NCBI GenBank assembly: GCA_003427395.1 | Contig: BFEA01000039.1 | Span: 843,434 to 907,433 of the forward strand | Source of the DNA: Chara braunii | Lineage: Eukaryota > Streptophyta > Charophyceae > Charales > Characeae | Length of the DNA: 64,000 bases | Direction: 5' to 3' | In this document: in pieces, positions 10,976-22,925 of the stretch | Position numbering within the stretch: position 1 is the first letter of the stretch | How the letters are laid out: the number at the start of each line of letters is the position of its first letter | Position numbers and translations under genes: made by a program | The notes under the pieces: generated by a model | What the model was told of the DNA's origin: nothing | The model's database searches: none | What the model saw: the letters and a program-made list of their open reading frames with translations, nothing else

Positions 10976-11669
10976 CAAGCTCCAATGAGGTGAGACGCAG
11001 ACACGTTCAACCGCATCGTTCTCACGCTTAGTACTGTTTACTTCCATGCCAACCAGCACGACCACGGCGCCCGCGGGGTGCATGCCACTGACCCGCTGGA
11101 CACAGCGCCCTGGCCCCCCTCCCCCACGCTGCGGGCAGAATTGTACCGCCTGATGCTGGTTTCGGTGGCTGGCTGTTGGAACGAATCCTCTGCCACGCTC
11201 CCTGCATTCTCCCGAGTTCAGACCCCGGCCGGGCACCCTCGTCGCCCTCCTCTTTTCTCATCCTCGACCATTATTCTTAGCTTTGTTGTCATTGCTGTGC
11301 CTAAACCGAAAGGTGCCCCGAACGCAACTTTCTTATGGTCATTTTTTCGTTTTTTTTATTCATTTTGCTCCTTCTGGAAATTTCAACTCGGCTTTCTTGC
11401 TTTGGGAAACTCGACCGTTTCCTCAACTCAGGTCTCGCATAGGATGGACGACTCGCCGTCTCTTCTTTGTTTTTTTTTTGAGATTTCATTATTTCCGTTG
11501 TTCCTATTTCATAGCAACCAAGCCGCTATGTGAAGACTGAAAATTGTTTGCAGTATAACTACGTCGACCATGTGTCCAATTTGGCGGGCGGCGGAGAGCC
11601 TATTCGATGTGCATTTCCTGACAATAAATGTTCTGTTTTGCTTGTCATTGTGGTGTTGCAGACACCACG

Positions 11670-12322
11670 ATGGAAAACATCCCAGTACTGCAGGCGCTTG
11701 ACGCGGCGCTTCAACAGCAACCTCCTCTGCATCATGTCACGCATACTACTCTGTCGGAACTCGAGGACTACATTCGCTACCAATCTGTTCACTATACCAG
11801 TGCTGTTCAGGAATGCGGTCTACTGGTGTACCATGCTGTTCACTGTCGCCGACCTAAACGTATTATACGTGTATATTTTCTGGGTGTCGATGAACAGCAA
11901 GCTGTTGGCCGCGTACATGGAGCATTCTCGACAGGCACATGCCGTGTGCAGCATGCCATAATGCCCGTGCGAGTCGGGCCATGGTCTACGGCTGCAGGTC
12001 GCGGGACGCGATGCCCACCATTGGTTCTTGCATCACGTTTCGCCGTACGACGGACCACTGTTATGCATGCAACCCGACAATGCTAACCTTCAATACAAAT
12101 GTTCAGCACATGGTTGTTACACCTCCAGTCGTTTGTGCAGCGGCGATGCCAAATGACCGGCCTCCAAGTCCTCGTCAGATCTATGCTCCTGCAGTCCATG
12201 ATTTCGACCGCCGCTTGCTTCGCCGCATGTCGTCCGCCTTTCAAGAAACCGCTGCTGGTGTTCAGGCTCTTGAGAGATCAATGCCTCCATCGTTCCGCTT
12301 GTCGTTTTCCTATGTACAATAG
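11670..12322 (+). pseudogene. Unrecognised broken ORF with a Cys/His cluster
   Basis: A Met at 11,670 follows a plausible 3' splice site (pyrimidine-rich tract ending TTGCAG near 11,660). The first ~270 bp encode MENIPVLQALDAALQQQPP and then HTTLSELEDYIRYQSVHYTS, which looks protein-like. From about 11,939 another frame gives CAACHNARASRAMVYGC and TTDHCYACNP, four closely spaced Cys/His groups that could bind zinc, and stays open to 12,322. A frameshift near 11,940 would join the two. No family is recognised. It could be a further accessory gene of the upstream Helitron. Confidence 0.3.
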
Positions 12323-14335
12323 CTATGCTTTTCTGCTATGCCGTGTGTTTTGCTGTTTTTGCCTCAGTCTTGCGGATGATCGTCGACCAACATTCTTTTG
12401 AACTCTTCTGTGTAAAATAGCTACACTTTTCTACCGTGCTATATGATCTGCTCTTTTTACCGCGGTTTTGCGCCGCTGTACAAACCTTGCCCGCGTGAGA
12501 AAATTGATACCGATTCCAGCTAGCGTGGTTGTTTGTTTTTGCTTTTCGTTTTGCTGTTTCATCCCGTTCCCGGATTTGTATACACATTGTCTACAATTCG
12601 CTACGGTTCGGGCCCGCAGTGGAGCGACCGTAGACACAATGGAGCTTTAAGACGGGCCCCTTGGTTCAGCCGTCGTTTTTTGAGCGGTTTCATATGACAA
12701 ACATTGTCAAACTGATTCCGCCTTTCTTTTCTGTACAAATGTTCAACACTTGGTTGTTACACCTGCGGTCGTTTGCGCAGCGGCGCCGCCGAATGACCAA
12801 CCTTTAAGTCCTCGTCAGCTCGCATCCCTATAAACGTTTTTCTGCCATGGCGTGTGATTTGTCCTTGTTGCTTTCGTTTCCCTATTTCGCTGCGTCCCCG
12901 AAGCAGCATACGCAGAACATTTTGTTTAGCGCTTGCGCTTTTTGTATGAGGAAGCTACTGTAGATTGCTTGTTTGTTTTCGTTTTGCCTTTGCGCTTAGA
13001 CATTCGTGCAGGTTTTAGGATGTTCATCCGTGGAGCGGCGTAATGGAGTTTTCAAACAAACCCTCCGTTCCAGTCGTCATTTCTCCATGCACAATAGTTG
13101 TGCCTTTCAACTGTGCCGCGTGTGCTTCTGGCGGCCCTGTATTCTTTTAGACTCGTCCATGTCAAATAGCTACACTTTCTGCTCTATCGTATGCTGCGCT
13201 CTTTTTGCCACGCTCCTGCGTTGCTGCATGTTGTGCTTCCGTTTTGCTGCTACCTAATTTGCTGCCAAGTCATCTTAGGCCACATCATCTGCTGCCAATC
13301 CGTTTGCTACCAAACCATTTTCTACCGAACCATTTGCTACTACGTCATCATCTGCTGCCTCATCAGCTGCTGTCACAGCATCTGCTGCCAAGAGGGTGTC
13401 TGCTGCCAAATCGTTCACAACTGCCACATCTTCTACTGGTTTCTCAAATGCAGGGGTGACTCCCTCTTCCAACAAACGAAAGGATGTTAGTGGTGGACAG
13501 TCTGAGTCAACGAAGAGGGCAACGGCGATCTCAATGAATGCAAAGGCGGGAAAGAAGAAGTCTGGGACGAAAATCGGGGGGCGGGCATTGGCTTTTGCAA
13601 GTCCGTCTCTCGTCTCATCCGAAGGTTACTATCTATGGAAGAAGACGATGAAGGAGGAGAGAGATGTTGTGATGGCACGTGTACAAGACGTTGGTCCACG
13701 ACGATCATGATGAGGCCGGCGCATCAAGAAAGAGGCCGGAGAACAGCATCAGCGTGCCAAAGACATTCGCGCTACTGGTGCTAAATACAGCCACTACGCT
13801 TGTTTGTTTTCGCTTTCCCTTTTGCTGTTCCGGGTTGGCACAAACACCGTTTGCAATTTACTATGGCCTGAACTCACAGCAAAATGATTATAGACACAAT
13901 GGAGTTTTCAGTCAGACTCTTCGTTCCGCTTGTCGTTTTTCTATGTACAATAGCTATGCTTTTCTACTGTGCCGTGTATTTTGCTGTTTTTGCCTCGGTC
14001 TTGCGCCGCTGTAGACCGCATCCTTGTTGGATGATCGTAGCCATGCGTTCTTTTAGACTCATCTGTGTAAAATAGTTACAATTTTCTACCGTGTTGTATG
14101 ATTTGCTTTTTTTGCCGCGGTCTTGCGCCGCTGTACAAACCCTGTCCACGTGAGAAAACTGATACCGATTGCGGCTAACGCGGTTGTTTGTTTTTGCTTT
14201 TCCTTTTGCTGTTCCGGCCCGCTCCCAGATTTGCATACACACTGTCTACAATTTGTTACGGTCCAGGCCCGCGGTGGAGTGACCATAAAGTGGTTTCTTA
14301 CGACAAACAAATTGCTTCCACCTTTCTTTTCTATT
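12290..14335. repeat. Degenerate tandem array, ~390-bp unit
   Basis: Blocks at about 12,290-12,740 and 13,921-14,335 are closely similar. Each contains TCGTTCCGCTTGTCGTTTT, TGTACAATAGCTATGCTTTT, GCCGCTGTACAAACC, GAAAA(A/C)TGATACCGATT and TAGACACAATGGAG. A partial unit lies at about 13,020-13,250. Another partial at about 13,800-13,920 runs directly into the last full block, which indicates a head-to-tail arrangement with a unit near 390 bp. Confidence 0.7.
13279..13710 (+). CDS. Ala/Ser/Thr-rich ORF with a Lys-rich tail
   Basis: The frame is open from just after a TAG at 13,276 to the stop at 13,708-13,710. The first part is built from short repeats rich in Ala, Ser, Thr and Pro (for example SSAANPFATKPFSTEPFATT). 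Then come NKRKDVSGGQ and a basic stretch, NAKAGKKKSGTK, and it ends in charged residues. No Met lies at its beginning. It sits inside the ~390-bp repeat region. This may be a piece of a low-complexity nuclear protein or only an open repeat. Confidence 0.2.
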   Translation, partial: ATSSAANPFATKPFSTEPFATTSSSAASSAAVTASAAKRVSAAKSFTTATSSTGFSNAGVTPSSNKRKDVSGGQSESTKRATAISMNAKAGKKKSGTKIGGRALAFASPSLVSSEGYYLWKKTMKEERDVVMARVQDVGPRRS

Positions 14336-15154
14336 TCTGCAGTTCTCGATTTCGCAATAAGTGATCTGCTTGGTCAATCTACTCCCGTCAGTCGTGTGTT
14401 CTTTTTGGGGTTCGCGTCGACACAATGCTTAATCCCGGTCACCATAACGTCCGCAGCAATGCAGACCGGATTCGCGCTTTCCTGATGTGAAATGTCACAG
14501 CTGTCTATGTTTCTGCCTGTGTATCTGTATGTATGCCTGCCAAACAGATACAAAAAAATACATGTGCGTCCTCGTGTGTACATATGTATATCTCCTTCCC
14601 TCTCTCTCTCTGTTTCTCTCTTTATTGCTTTATATGTATATATGTCTATGTGTATACGCGTGTGTATGTAAAAGAAAAAAATGAAGAAGAGCAAAGAGAA
14701 GGGACATCTTCTCTTTGCTCTTCTCAAGGTGTCATTACCCAGTGGAGGAAAAAGTGGATAATGTTAATTCGTGGAAAGATTGGAGAAGGCTGCTAAGGAG
14801 AGCCATCAACATTTAACTGTTGTCCTCTTTTTCTCTTGTTGTTTGCTTTCTGTGTTGCTAATGAATGAGGAGGATCTAGTTGCAAAGTTTTTTCCTTTAT
14901 TGATGTGTTTGTTGGAATCTCTTCTTTCTCATCCGAATTTAGCTGCAATGCAGATCACATATCAAAGCAAGCCTTGGTCTGAATGTGCCCTAGTTCTGTC
15001 TAACATCTTGTACGCAATGTAAGCAATAAGTCAAGGACAGCCATCGTCCGTTACAATGCCGTTCTACAATATAACCATGTGACAAACCACGCAGCCGACC
15101 AACCCAATCCAACCCAACCCATGGCCCTGATTGCTAGTCACAATGTCACACATA
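14321..15154. repeat. Direct repeat R1, copy A
   Basis: This segment is repeated at 18,900-19,750 in the same orientation with few differences. Shared landmarks in order are GCAATAAGTGATCTGCTTGG, TCGACACAATGCTTAATCCC, the AAACAGATACAAAAAAATAC stretch, the GAAGAGCAAAGAGAAG hairpin, AATGAATGAGGAGGATCTA and CCCTGATTGCTA. Similarity ends at CACACATA on the right. No gene is evident. The ends do not show clear TG...CA, so I do not call it an LTR. Confidence 0.88.
14686..14723. repeat. Perfect 16-bp inverted repeat (hairpin) inside R1
   Basis: GAAGAGCAAAGAGAAG at 14,686-14,701 is followed after a six-base loop by its exact complement at 14,708-14,723. Copy B (about 19,262-19,321) has the same arms in a longer, less perfect form. 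The partial third copy keeps only the left arm, in altered form. Confidence 0.85.
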
Positions 15155-15790
15155 GTGTTTTTTTTTCGTTTTTTCACACTTGAAATTGTTGATGAACGTG
15201 GCATGGTTATGACACCTAATGCATCCTCAACAAGATGACAGCAGCTTGTGATCACACTCACCATCAAATCTTGTACTCCGCCGAGCCTTGGTACCCAACT
15301 CAATCATGCGTGTGTCAGTGTGACAATGTGCCAATGTGACAGTGACAGCGACTGAGTGTGTGACAATGTGTGAAAGTGTGTGGCAGTGTTTGACAGTGTG
15401 GGACTAATCATGAAATTGCATGTATTCCATGAGCTCTGTTACAACCCCGTGGCAGCTTATCCGTGTCCTCTCGACCAGCATGACCATGATCTCCTCCTCG
15501 TGTAATATGCGTGTTCCTCTTCGCCTTCCCCACCTGCTCTCCTTCCCCCTCTCCTCCTCTCATCTTCTTCACTTGTGCTCACAGTCAGGCAGTATGCCCC
15601 GGTTGTGTCCCAACTTGCATAGATCCACCATCATTTTGCTCTGCTCACCTGGTATTTTGACCTCATTCTTCTGAGTGCTGACAGAAATTACGGTGTGTGG
15701 AAAGTGATCATAATGAAGATAAACTCAGGGCAAATTCACCATGGCAACTGCGGACCCAAACACTGGACACTCCAGGACTATCTTTTGGAC
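15155..15790. other. No gene; TGTGACA-type minisatellite and spacer
   Basis: Between about 15,301 and 15,415 the sequence is a degenerate array of short GTGTGACAATGTG-like units. The rest, including a CT-rich part near 15,510-15,580, shows no protein-like frame or RNA gene. Confidence 0.55.
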
Positions 15791-15801
15791 TAGTGTCTGG
15801 A

Positions 15802-15875
15802 CCGGTTCGGACTGTCCGGTGATCCGGACATCATCGGACACCCGGATAACACCTTACCCGGACAGTCCGGACCGG
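15802..15875. repeat. Inverted repeat of CCGGACAGTCCGGACCGG at a gap edge
   Basis: CCGGTTCGGACTGTCCGG at 15,802-15,819 is the complement of CCGGACAGTCCGGACCGG at 15,858-15,875 except for one base. The sequence between is also full of (T)CCGGA units. The assembly breaks three bases later, so this is probably the edge of a longer CCGGA-rich palindrome or satellite. Confidence 0.8.
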
Positions 15876-15878
15876 TGG

Positions 15879-16706
15879 NNNNNNNNNNNNNNNNNNNNNN
15901 NNNNNNNNNNNNNNNNNNNNNNNNNNNNNNNNNNNNNNNNNNNNNNNNNNNNNNNNNNNNNNNNNNNNNNNNNNNNNNNNNNNNNNNNNNNNNNNNNNNN
16001 NNNNNNNNNNNNNNNNNNNNNNNNNNNNNNNNNNNNNNNNNNNNNNNNNNNNNNNNNNNNNNNNNNNNNNNNNNNNNNNNNNNNNNNNNNNNNNNNNNNN
16101 NNNNNNNNNNNNNNNNNNNNNNNNNNNNNNNNNNNNNNNNNNNNNNNNNNNNNNNNNNNNNNNNNNNNNNNNNNNNNNNNNNNNNNNNNNNNNNNNNNNN
16201 NNNNNNNNNNNNNNNNNNNNNNNNNNNNNNNNNNNNNNNNNNNNNNNNNNNNNNNNNNNNNNNNNNNNNNNNNNNNNNNNNNNNNNNNNNNNNNNNNNNN
16301 NNNNNNNNNNNNNNNNNNNNNNNNNNNNNNNNNNNNNNNNNNNNNNNNNNNNNNNNNNNNNNNNNNNNNNNNNNNNNNNNNNNNNNNNNNNNNNNNNNNN
16401 NNNNNNNNNNNNNNNNNNNNNNNNNNNNNNNNNNNNNNNNNNNNNNNNNNNNNNNNNNNNNNNNNNNNNNNNNNNNNNNNNNNNNNNNNNNNNNNNNNNN
16501 NNNNNNNNNNNNNNNNNNNNNNNNNNNNNNNNNNNNNNNNNNNNNNNNNNNNNNNNNNNNNNNNNNNNNNNNNNNNNNNNNNNNNNNNNNNNNNNNNNNN
16601 NNNNNNNNNNNNNNNNNNNNNNNNNNNNNNNNNNNNNNNNNNNNNNNNNNNNNNNNNNNNNNNNNNNNNNNNNNNNNNNNNNNNNNNNNNNNNNNNNNNN
16701 NNNNNN
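15879..16706. other. Assembly gap (N)
   Basis: A run of 828 N. The left edge is the CCGGA-rich inverted repeat. Open frames that cross it are artefacts. Confidence 0.99.
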
Positions 16707-16963
16707 TATTATGTCCTTCTGCATGCACGTTGTAAATTTCGTCATCCTACTCTGAGTGGTCAAGCAAGGCCGAAATGCAGAAAGGCAGAATGTTTGGAAA
16801 AAAAAAAAAAAAAGGTCAGGACAAAACTGTGAGGTGACAAGGACAGAACCCTCTGCACCTGTGAGACGAGGCAAACAAATACTTGGACATTATTCAAGGC
16901 ATTCTACACAGCAGTTCTTGAACCCTAAACCTGACAGAAAGGATAAGACTAACTACTGTGTGA

Positions 16964-17079
<116 letters not shown>

Positions 17080-17338
17080 TGGATGGGGGAAGCAAAGCAC
17101 TGTTCTTCCCTCCATAAGGGTGCAGGCGTCAGTGGACATTGTACTGTGTCAATGTCTTAGTGACATGAGCGAAATTGCATCCATGATTTTCACATGTCTA
17201 GTTCTGTGAACCCTGCTGCGTTGGTCATGTAACTTCTGTTGCTCCACAATCTGGACCAGAAATGTACTTCAAAGTCTTACCTAAAGTCTTTGATGAAGCA
17301 CTCTTGTCTATGTATCAATGTATCATACATAAATTACT

Positions 17339-17540
17339 CTTCTCGGGGTTGAGCCCATCCCCTCGGGGACCTTTCTCACTGGGACGCTAAGTTGCAAAAG
17401 TAATCTTCTCCTTTTTTTTTTCCTTTTGTAATGGCCCCCAAGTAATTGTCCTAAGATATCCCGACCTACCATCCCCTCAAGGTTTAGCCTATCCCCTCAG
17501 GGTTGAGCCCATCCCCTCAGGGTTGAACCTAATCCCTAGT
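17339..17540. repeat. Degenerate ~21-bp minisatellite, CCCCTCAGGGTTGAGCC type
   Basis: One unit lies at about 17,339-17,365. At least three more follow at about 17,470-17,535, differing at few positions. A spacer of about 100 bp separates the groups. Confidence 0.75.
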
Positions 17541-18899
17541 GATGGATTGGAGGGACGAAGGCATGCAGAAGCCGCTACCAACACCAACCAGGGAGACCAA
17601 GCCATCTATCTCAGCTGATGAACGCAAAGTGTGCTGCTACTTCAGATTTTTAGTGACATAAGCGAAAAATGCATTCCTGCTCGCATGTCTAGTTCTTCTT
17701 CAGAAGCCCCTTCCAAGACCAACCAGGGGCCATTACTTAAGGGATCTTCTTCTTCTGCCGCCGCTGCCGCTGCAATTTTTTTTTTTTTTTTTTTTTTTCT
17801 TCTTCTTCTTGTCGCTGTTGCGTTTGCTTCTTCCGCATCCGGTTCAGCATAGCTAAGGTTGGAAAGGAGCTGAAAAATGTATTGAAGGCCTCTGCTGCCA
17901 TTGCCAATAGTTTTTCGAGTTCCGTATATTTTGGGTCTAATCGTCACTGAGACTGGGGCTTTCGCACATCTGTCCATGTTTATGCCTGCGTATATATATG
18001 TTTGCCTGTCAAACAGATGCAGAAAAATGCATATGCATCTGCATATGTGCATGTGTGTCTCTCCCTCCCTTTCTCTCTTTGTTTCTCTCTTCATTGCTTT
18101 ATATATATATATATATATGTCTACGTGTATACGCATGTGTATGTAAAAGAGGAAAATGAAGAAACGCAAAGAGGAGGGACACCTAGATGTAGCTGCCCGT
18201 TTAGGTCTAATCGTCACTGGGGCTGGGGCTTTCGCTTGCAGACAGCAGAGCGTGTGCTGCTTTCCTTCAAAAGAACATCTGGTGTGACGAATGCTCAGCA
18301 AATTATCCTGACAGTCATGTTCAGACATCTCATGGAAGAATGATGCCTGTACAATGATGTCAGGCAGCATCTCATAGATCCTCACCAATGCAGCCACAGA
18401 AGAAACAGGGAGCCAGCACCATCTCGAATTTCCGTAGGTCTAACATTCGAGTCTGGTCATTATGGCTTCATACAGACTGAAAGTTGCCCCGAATAAGGCT
18501 ATGCTCCTCACAATTCACAGAACCGAGAGAAGACCTGCGCGGGCTCGCGTATCAGCGCCACCAGTGCGATCATAGGTCGGCGCACGGCCAACATGCATAT
18601 ACGCCAACAGAGTAAGGAACAACAGATAGAGGCTCACCAGATTTGCCACGTGTCCTCCTCACCTTTGTACCCTCATCTGGAGCTGAAATGTGTTCTCCCG
18701 CCCAATGAATGAACTAAAAATACTGACGGCAAGGAAAAATCGTCGCCCCTAATTTTTATTATGCCTATTGCCTAAGGCAAGGCATGTGTCGCCGAACGCG
18801 CGCATTACACGACACTGAATTTTTAGTAGTAGTCTACGTGGCGGGGATATGCGAAGGTACTCGGAAGGCCTCCGACAGATTTGGAATTGCAGGAAGTGG
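17541..18899. other. No gene; contains a third partial R1 copy and low-complexity DNA
   Basis: A minus-strand open frame of 251 residues crosses 17,642-18,397, but it consists of translated simple repeats (poly-Ala, poly-Lys, TATA runs) joined to the R1 fragment, so I do not call a gene. A poly-T/CTT tract lies at about 17,777-17,810. Confidence 0.5.
17963..18185. repeat. Direct repeat R1, partial copy C
   Basis: It matches the middle of copies A and B: the TGTCCATGTTTATGCCTG stretch, the CAAACAGAT...AAAAATGCAT part, the CTCCCTCCCTTTCTCTC tract and the TATACGCATGTGTATGTAAAA segment. It ends in GAGGGACA just where the left hairpin arm finishes. It is more diverged from A and B than they are from each other. 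Confidence 0.78.
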
Positions 18900-19750
18900 C
18901 CTTTCTTTTCTGTTTCTGCAGCTCTCGATTTCGCAATAAGTGATCTGCTTGGTCAATCTACTCCCGCCAGTAGTGTGTTCTTTTTGGGGTTCGAGTCGAC
19001 ACAATGCTTAATCCCGGTCACCATGGCGTTCGCAGCAATGCAGACTGGATTCACGCTTTCCCAATGTGAAATGTCACAATTGTCTATGTTTCTGTCTGTG
19101 TATCTGTATGTATGTCTGTCAAACAGATACAAAAAAATACATGTGCGTCCGCGTGTCTACATGTGTATATCTCCCTCCCTTTCTCTCTCTGTTTCTCTCT
19201 TTATTGCTTTATACGTATATGTCTGTGTGTATACGCGTGTGTATGTAAAAAAGAAAAATGGAGAAGAGCAAAAAGAAAGGACATCTAGATGTCCCTTATG
19301 TCCCTTCTCTTTGCTCTTCTCCAGGTGTCATTACCCAGTGGAGGGAAAAGTGGATAATGTTGATCCGTGGAAAGATTGGAGAAGGCTGCTAAGGATAGCT
19401 ATCAGCATTTAGTTGCTGTCCTCTTTTTCTCTTGTTGCTTGCTTTCTGTGTTGCTAATGAATGAGGAGGATCTAATTGCAGAGTTTTTTTCCTTATTGAT
19501 GTGTTTCTTGGAATCTCTTCTTTCTCATCTGAATCTAGCTGCAATGCAGCTCAGATATCAAAGAAAGCCTTGGTCTGAATGTGCCCTGGTTCTGTCTAAC
19601 ATCTTGTACACAATGTGAGCAATAAGTCAAGGACGGCCATCGTCCGTTGCAATGTCGTTCTACAATATAACCATGTGACAAACCACGCAGCCAACCAACC
19701 CAATCCAACCCAACCCATGGCCCTGATTGCTAATCACAATGTCACACATA
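18900..19750. repeat. Direct repeat R1, copy B
   Basis: Same orientation and order of landmarks as copy A, offset by about 4.58 kb. It is slightly longer mainly because the hairpin loop is expanded (GGACATCTAGATGTCCC added). Similarity stops at CACACATA, as in copy A. Confidence 0.88.
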
Positions 19751-21610
19751 CGCATATGTTCCTTTTTCTTCTATTTTTATTCTTGCACATACAAGACAAA
19801 CAAAATGTTATGCACACTCAATGATCGCCTTTTTTTGGGGGGGGGTGGGAAGCATCTCAGAAAGTCTATTTGAGCGGGCGGGCTCTAGAACCAAAACAAA
19901 CAACAGAAATGAAAAAGATAAGGTCCTTTGTGGCTTGTTGAGTTTTTTTTGGGCCCTTTTGTACTCGTTTATTTTTTGTCAGGGTTACATTCAATCAGCA
20001 GAAGGGGTCTGGATTTAGTATTTTCTGTGTATGGATCATACCCCAACTTGTGCACCTAAGCTGGGTAATGGTCCCATATTTTGTTATTACTCTTTTTTGG
20101 GGGGTTGTTTGTCTGTGGAGGGTTTGCCGCCCAGAGCCCCCTCCTTTTTTTTGCATAATGATAACAATTTGAAAGAGGAGTTTATCATCAGATTAACACA
20201 CTAAGGGCCTCGCTGCACTACTCTTGAAATGCACAAAAGACAAAAATCATGGTCATGTATCTTTCCATGTTCTGGCTGAAAATTCGCTCTCATTTTGAAC
20301 ATTTGATGAGTAGTGTAGCGAGGTCCTAAGTCTTGGAACATCTGTTTGTTTAGCATTAAATTAAATATATTTTTGTAGAAAGAAGAAGAAGAAGAAGAAG
20401 AAGAAGAAGAAGAAGGGAAGAAAAAGGAAACGGTCGACGTCGAACTGAACGACCCTTGGTGGATTCAGAAATGTAGTATTCCCCGCCCCAACGAAAAGAA
20501 AAGAAAAGACTTGTAGTATTTCGCTCAGTGACAGCTGTTGCTTCGAGGAAGTTTGAACTCTGGTCTGTGTAATTTTATTATTATTATTTTTTTTCTCCTT
20601 AAAGGTCAACAGCTCAAGGGTCTACCAACTGAGATATGCCATCCAGTTGGTACTGCTTGCCAATTTCCCATCATGATATGGTGTACCTGGAACGTTTCAC
20701 TTTTTTTTTTTTTTTTTGGGAGCCTGTAAAACATGTGTTTGGACGTCACTTCACATCCAGATAGTATATCAGATGGCTCCGCATCCTATGGCGGCAACGA
20801 GGAGGTAAAATTGTCAAAAAATATTGGCCCGGGGCCTGTTTGGTTTGGAAGCTCGATTTCGTTGAATGAAGAAAAAAAAAGAAGTGAAAAAGAAGGAGAA
20901 ACTGTCGTTGTGTAATCATCGGTCTCAAGGGCTCATGATGTACTATCACTGCCATTTATTCCTTTTTTTTTTCGCGTTTTCGTATCACTTGACTACAGTA
21001 GAGTTTGGTTTAGAGTTTATGTACCCCTGCTTTAAATTTTGCGTGTGCGGCATTCAAGTTGGTGGATAAAAAAATGTTAGAGGTGTCTGGTGCCTACATG
21101 ATACACGCCCATGACGTCGAACATTAGTTGCTGCGCTTAGGGGGGTTGCGACTTTCTGCACATTCCCACAAAAGCGTCTAGATTCGGGCGCTTAGGCAAC
21201 TTTCATTGGGGTTATTTTGCAAAGATGACAGGTTGTGTCAGCAGAATGTTTCGGTCTACCTGGATCTTTTAGGTGCATTTTGGCATATGGTTCAACTTAT
21301 AGGGTTGTCTCACAAATTGTCCATTTTTTATTCTATTGTTGCATAGGGGACAAGGTCCGGTAGGGGCGACGAGTTCCCTCAATGCCTGAATGCGGCTGTG
21401 TTTTGGGGTTCTCGTAGGCTGGTCGCCGGTCCGCCCCTGACCTGCGCCCCCACGCCCGAGCGTGATATCAGTCAATGTTAATGAAATGGTAGAGGGATCA
21501 ATACCTCCAGGACTGTCTGAAGAAACACAAACAATAGACAAGCATAGGAAGAACCACAAGCCACGTCGCATAGGCAAAAAACAAAAGAGTGGCTCCATGT
21601 CACAATTAGG
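19751..21610. other. No gene; AT-rich spacer with homopolymers
   Basis: Poly-T, poly-A and poly-G tracts are common. A (GAA)n run lies at about 20,381-20,415. Open frames here are short and composed mostly of Lys or Phe from the homopolymers. Confidence 0.55.
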
Positions 21611-21617
21611 CCATACT

Positions 21618-21674
21618 CACACGGGGACCTGAAGTCGCAAATATCACCAATTTGCGACTTTGGGTGCCCCTGTG
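21618..21674. repeat. Imperfect hairpin, foldback element 1
   Basis: CACACGGGGACCTGAAGTCGCAAAT (as 21,618-21,642) pairs with 21,650-21,674 with a few mismatches and a seven-base loop. The following ~60 bases (GTCCACAAAGGACG, GTCACGGCCCTGACA) recur next to foldback element 2 at 22.8 kb. Confidence 0.75.
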
Positions 21675-22814
21675 GTCACACGGGTCGACTCTGTCCACAA
21701 AGGACGGTCACGGCCCTGACATTTGCAAGTCCCAGGAACTGCATGTAGGGCATACTCATTGACCTACCGTGAGGGCACGGGTGCGCAGCCCGTAGTTTGT
21801 ATATGCTTGATTGATGAAGGAGACGTTATTGGTGAGGTTTAGAAGTAGGGTGATTGTTGCATTGAAAAAAAAGAGTATTTGTGTTTGTGCTTGTGTGATA
21901 CTTAGGGTGTTTGTGTTTATCCCATCTGTTATTGTTGGAATGTGTGGGATTTAGGTAATTTGTATGTTATTAATGTATTTGATATTTGGCATACCTTGAT
22001 TCATAGTTGGTGTCGAGGCTGGTGGTCCTTGAATCTTGGTCCATATGTCGTATATGTGTGTGCTTGAGTGTTTGTTGTCATAAGTTTTTTGTTAATTAAA
22101 TAAAAGTTGTTTTGTCACATGTGACTCACTCAATCGGGCGTTGTGTGTGTGGGGCGTTGAATAAGTCCACGTTCAGACACATTTGTTTGCACTTGCAAAT
22201 GCAATGCAGGTGTGCCGTTTCAACCTGCAGCCACACACGTGGTTAACGGGGGACCCCCAGTTTCAGCTCCTGAGTAACAGGTTCAAAACTGAAATTAGGG
22301 TTTGGGGGTGATTTTTCTTAATTTTTTTTTTGATTGTTTTTGTCTTACTTCAAGATTGTTGTGCAGTGTACCAAATTTGGTCTTATTCGGAATATTGAAA
22401 TTTTTTTTGATAAGACCATTTCCAAAAACGTTGAAAATTCGTTGAATCCAAAATGTCATTCAAGTGCACTTTTGCCTTACTGTTTTACCCTGTTTGTTAA
22501 TATGGTGTGCACTCTATGGAATGATGCAATTTTTTCTTAAAAAGGGTTTCTGGTTTTCTTATAAATAGCATTAAAAAAACGCTGAAATTTTGGGTCTTCG
22601 TTAACCGCCTCTCCCCAAAGATTTACCCTGCCTGTAATCTTCAAACCTTCCAACGACCGAACAAACCCGAATCAACGACCGGTATAAGGAAGGACGACGA
22701 AAATGTTTAGGGGGGGAAATGTCTCAAGGAGGGGAAACGCACCCCTGATGGGTTGCAAACAGAAGGACGAAAATCTCAAATTTTATTGGCATTTGGGTGG
22801 GCCTATTTGAGATA

Positions 22815-22925
22815 TTTGGTCCTCGTGTGGTCACACGTTCAGACTTCGTCCATAAATGACGAAGTCACGGCCCTGACACTTCGCTCTGTGGGCAAGTGTG
22901 CATAGTCACACGGGTGAGGACCAAA
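22815..22925. repeat. Imperfect hairpin, foldback element 2
   Basis: TTTGGTCCTCGTGTG at 22,815-22,829 pairs with CACACGGGTGAGGACCAAA at 22,907-22,925, allowing a small bulge. The loop contains GTCCATAAATGACGAAGTC and CACGGCCCTGACA, shared with the flank of foldback element 1. Confidence 0.72.

Noticed and set aside
15741-16874. Open frames of about 290-360 aa on both strands
   Set aside because: They consist mostly of N translated as X across an assembly gap; the same applies to frames at 36,428-37,063 and 59,554-61,467, except for the cox1 part.
17642-18397. 251-aa minus-strand frame
   Set aside because: Made of poly-Ala, poly-Lys and Tyr/Ile repeats from simple sequence plus the R1 fragment; no independent support.
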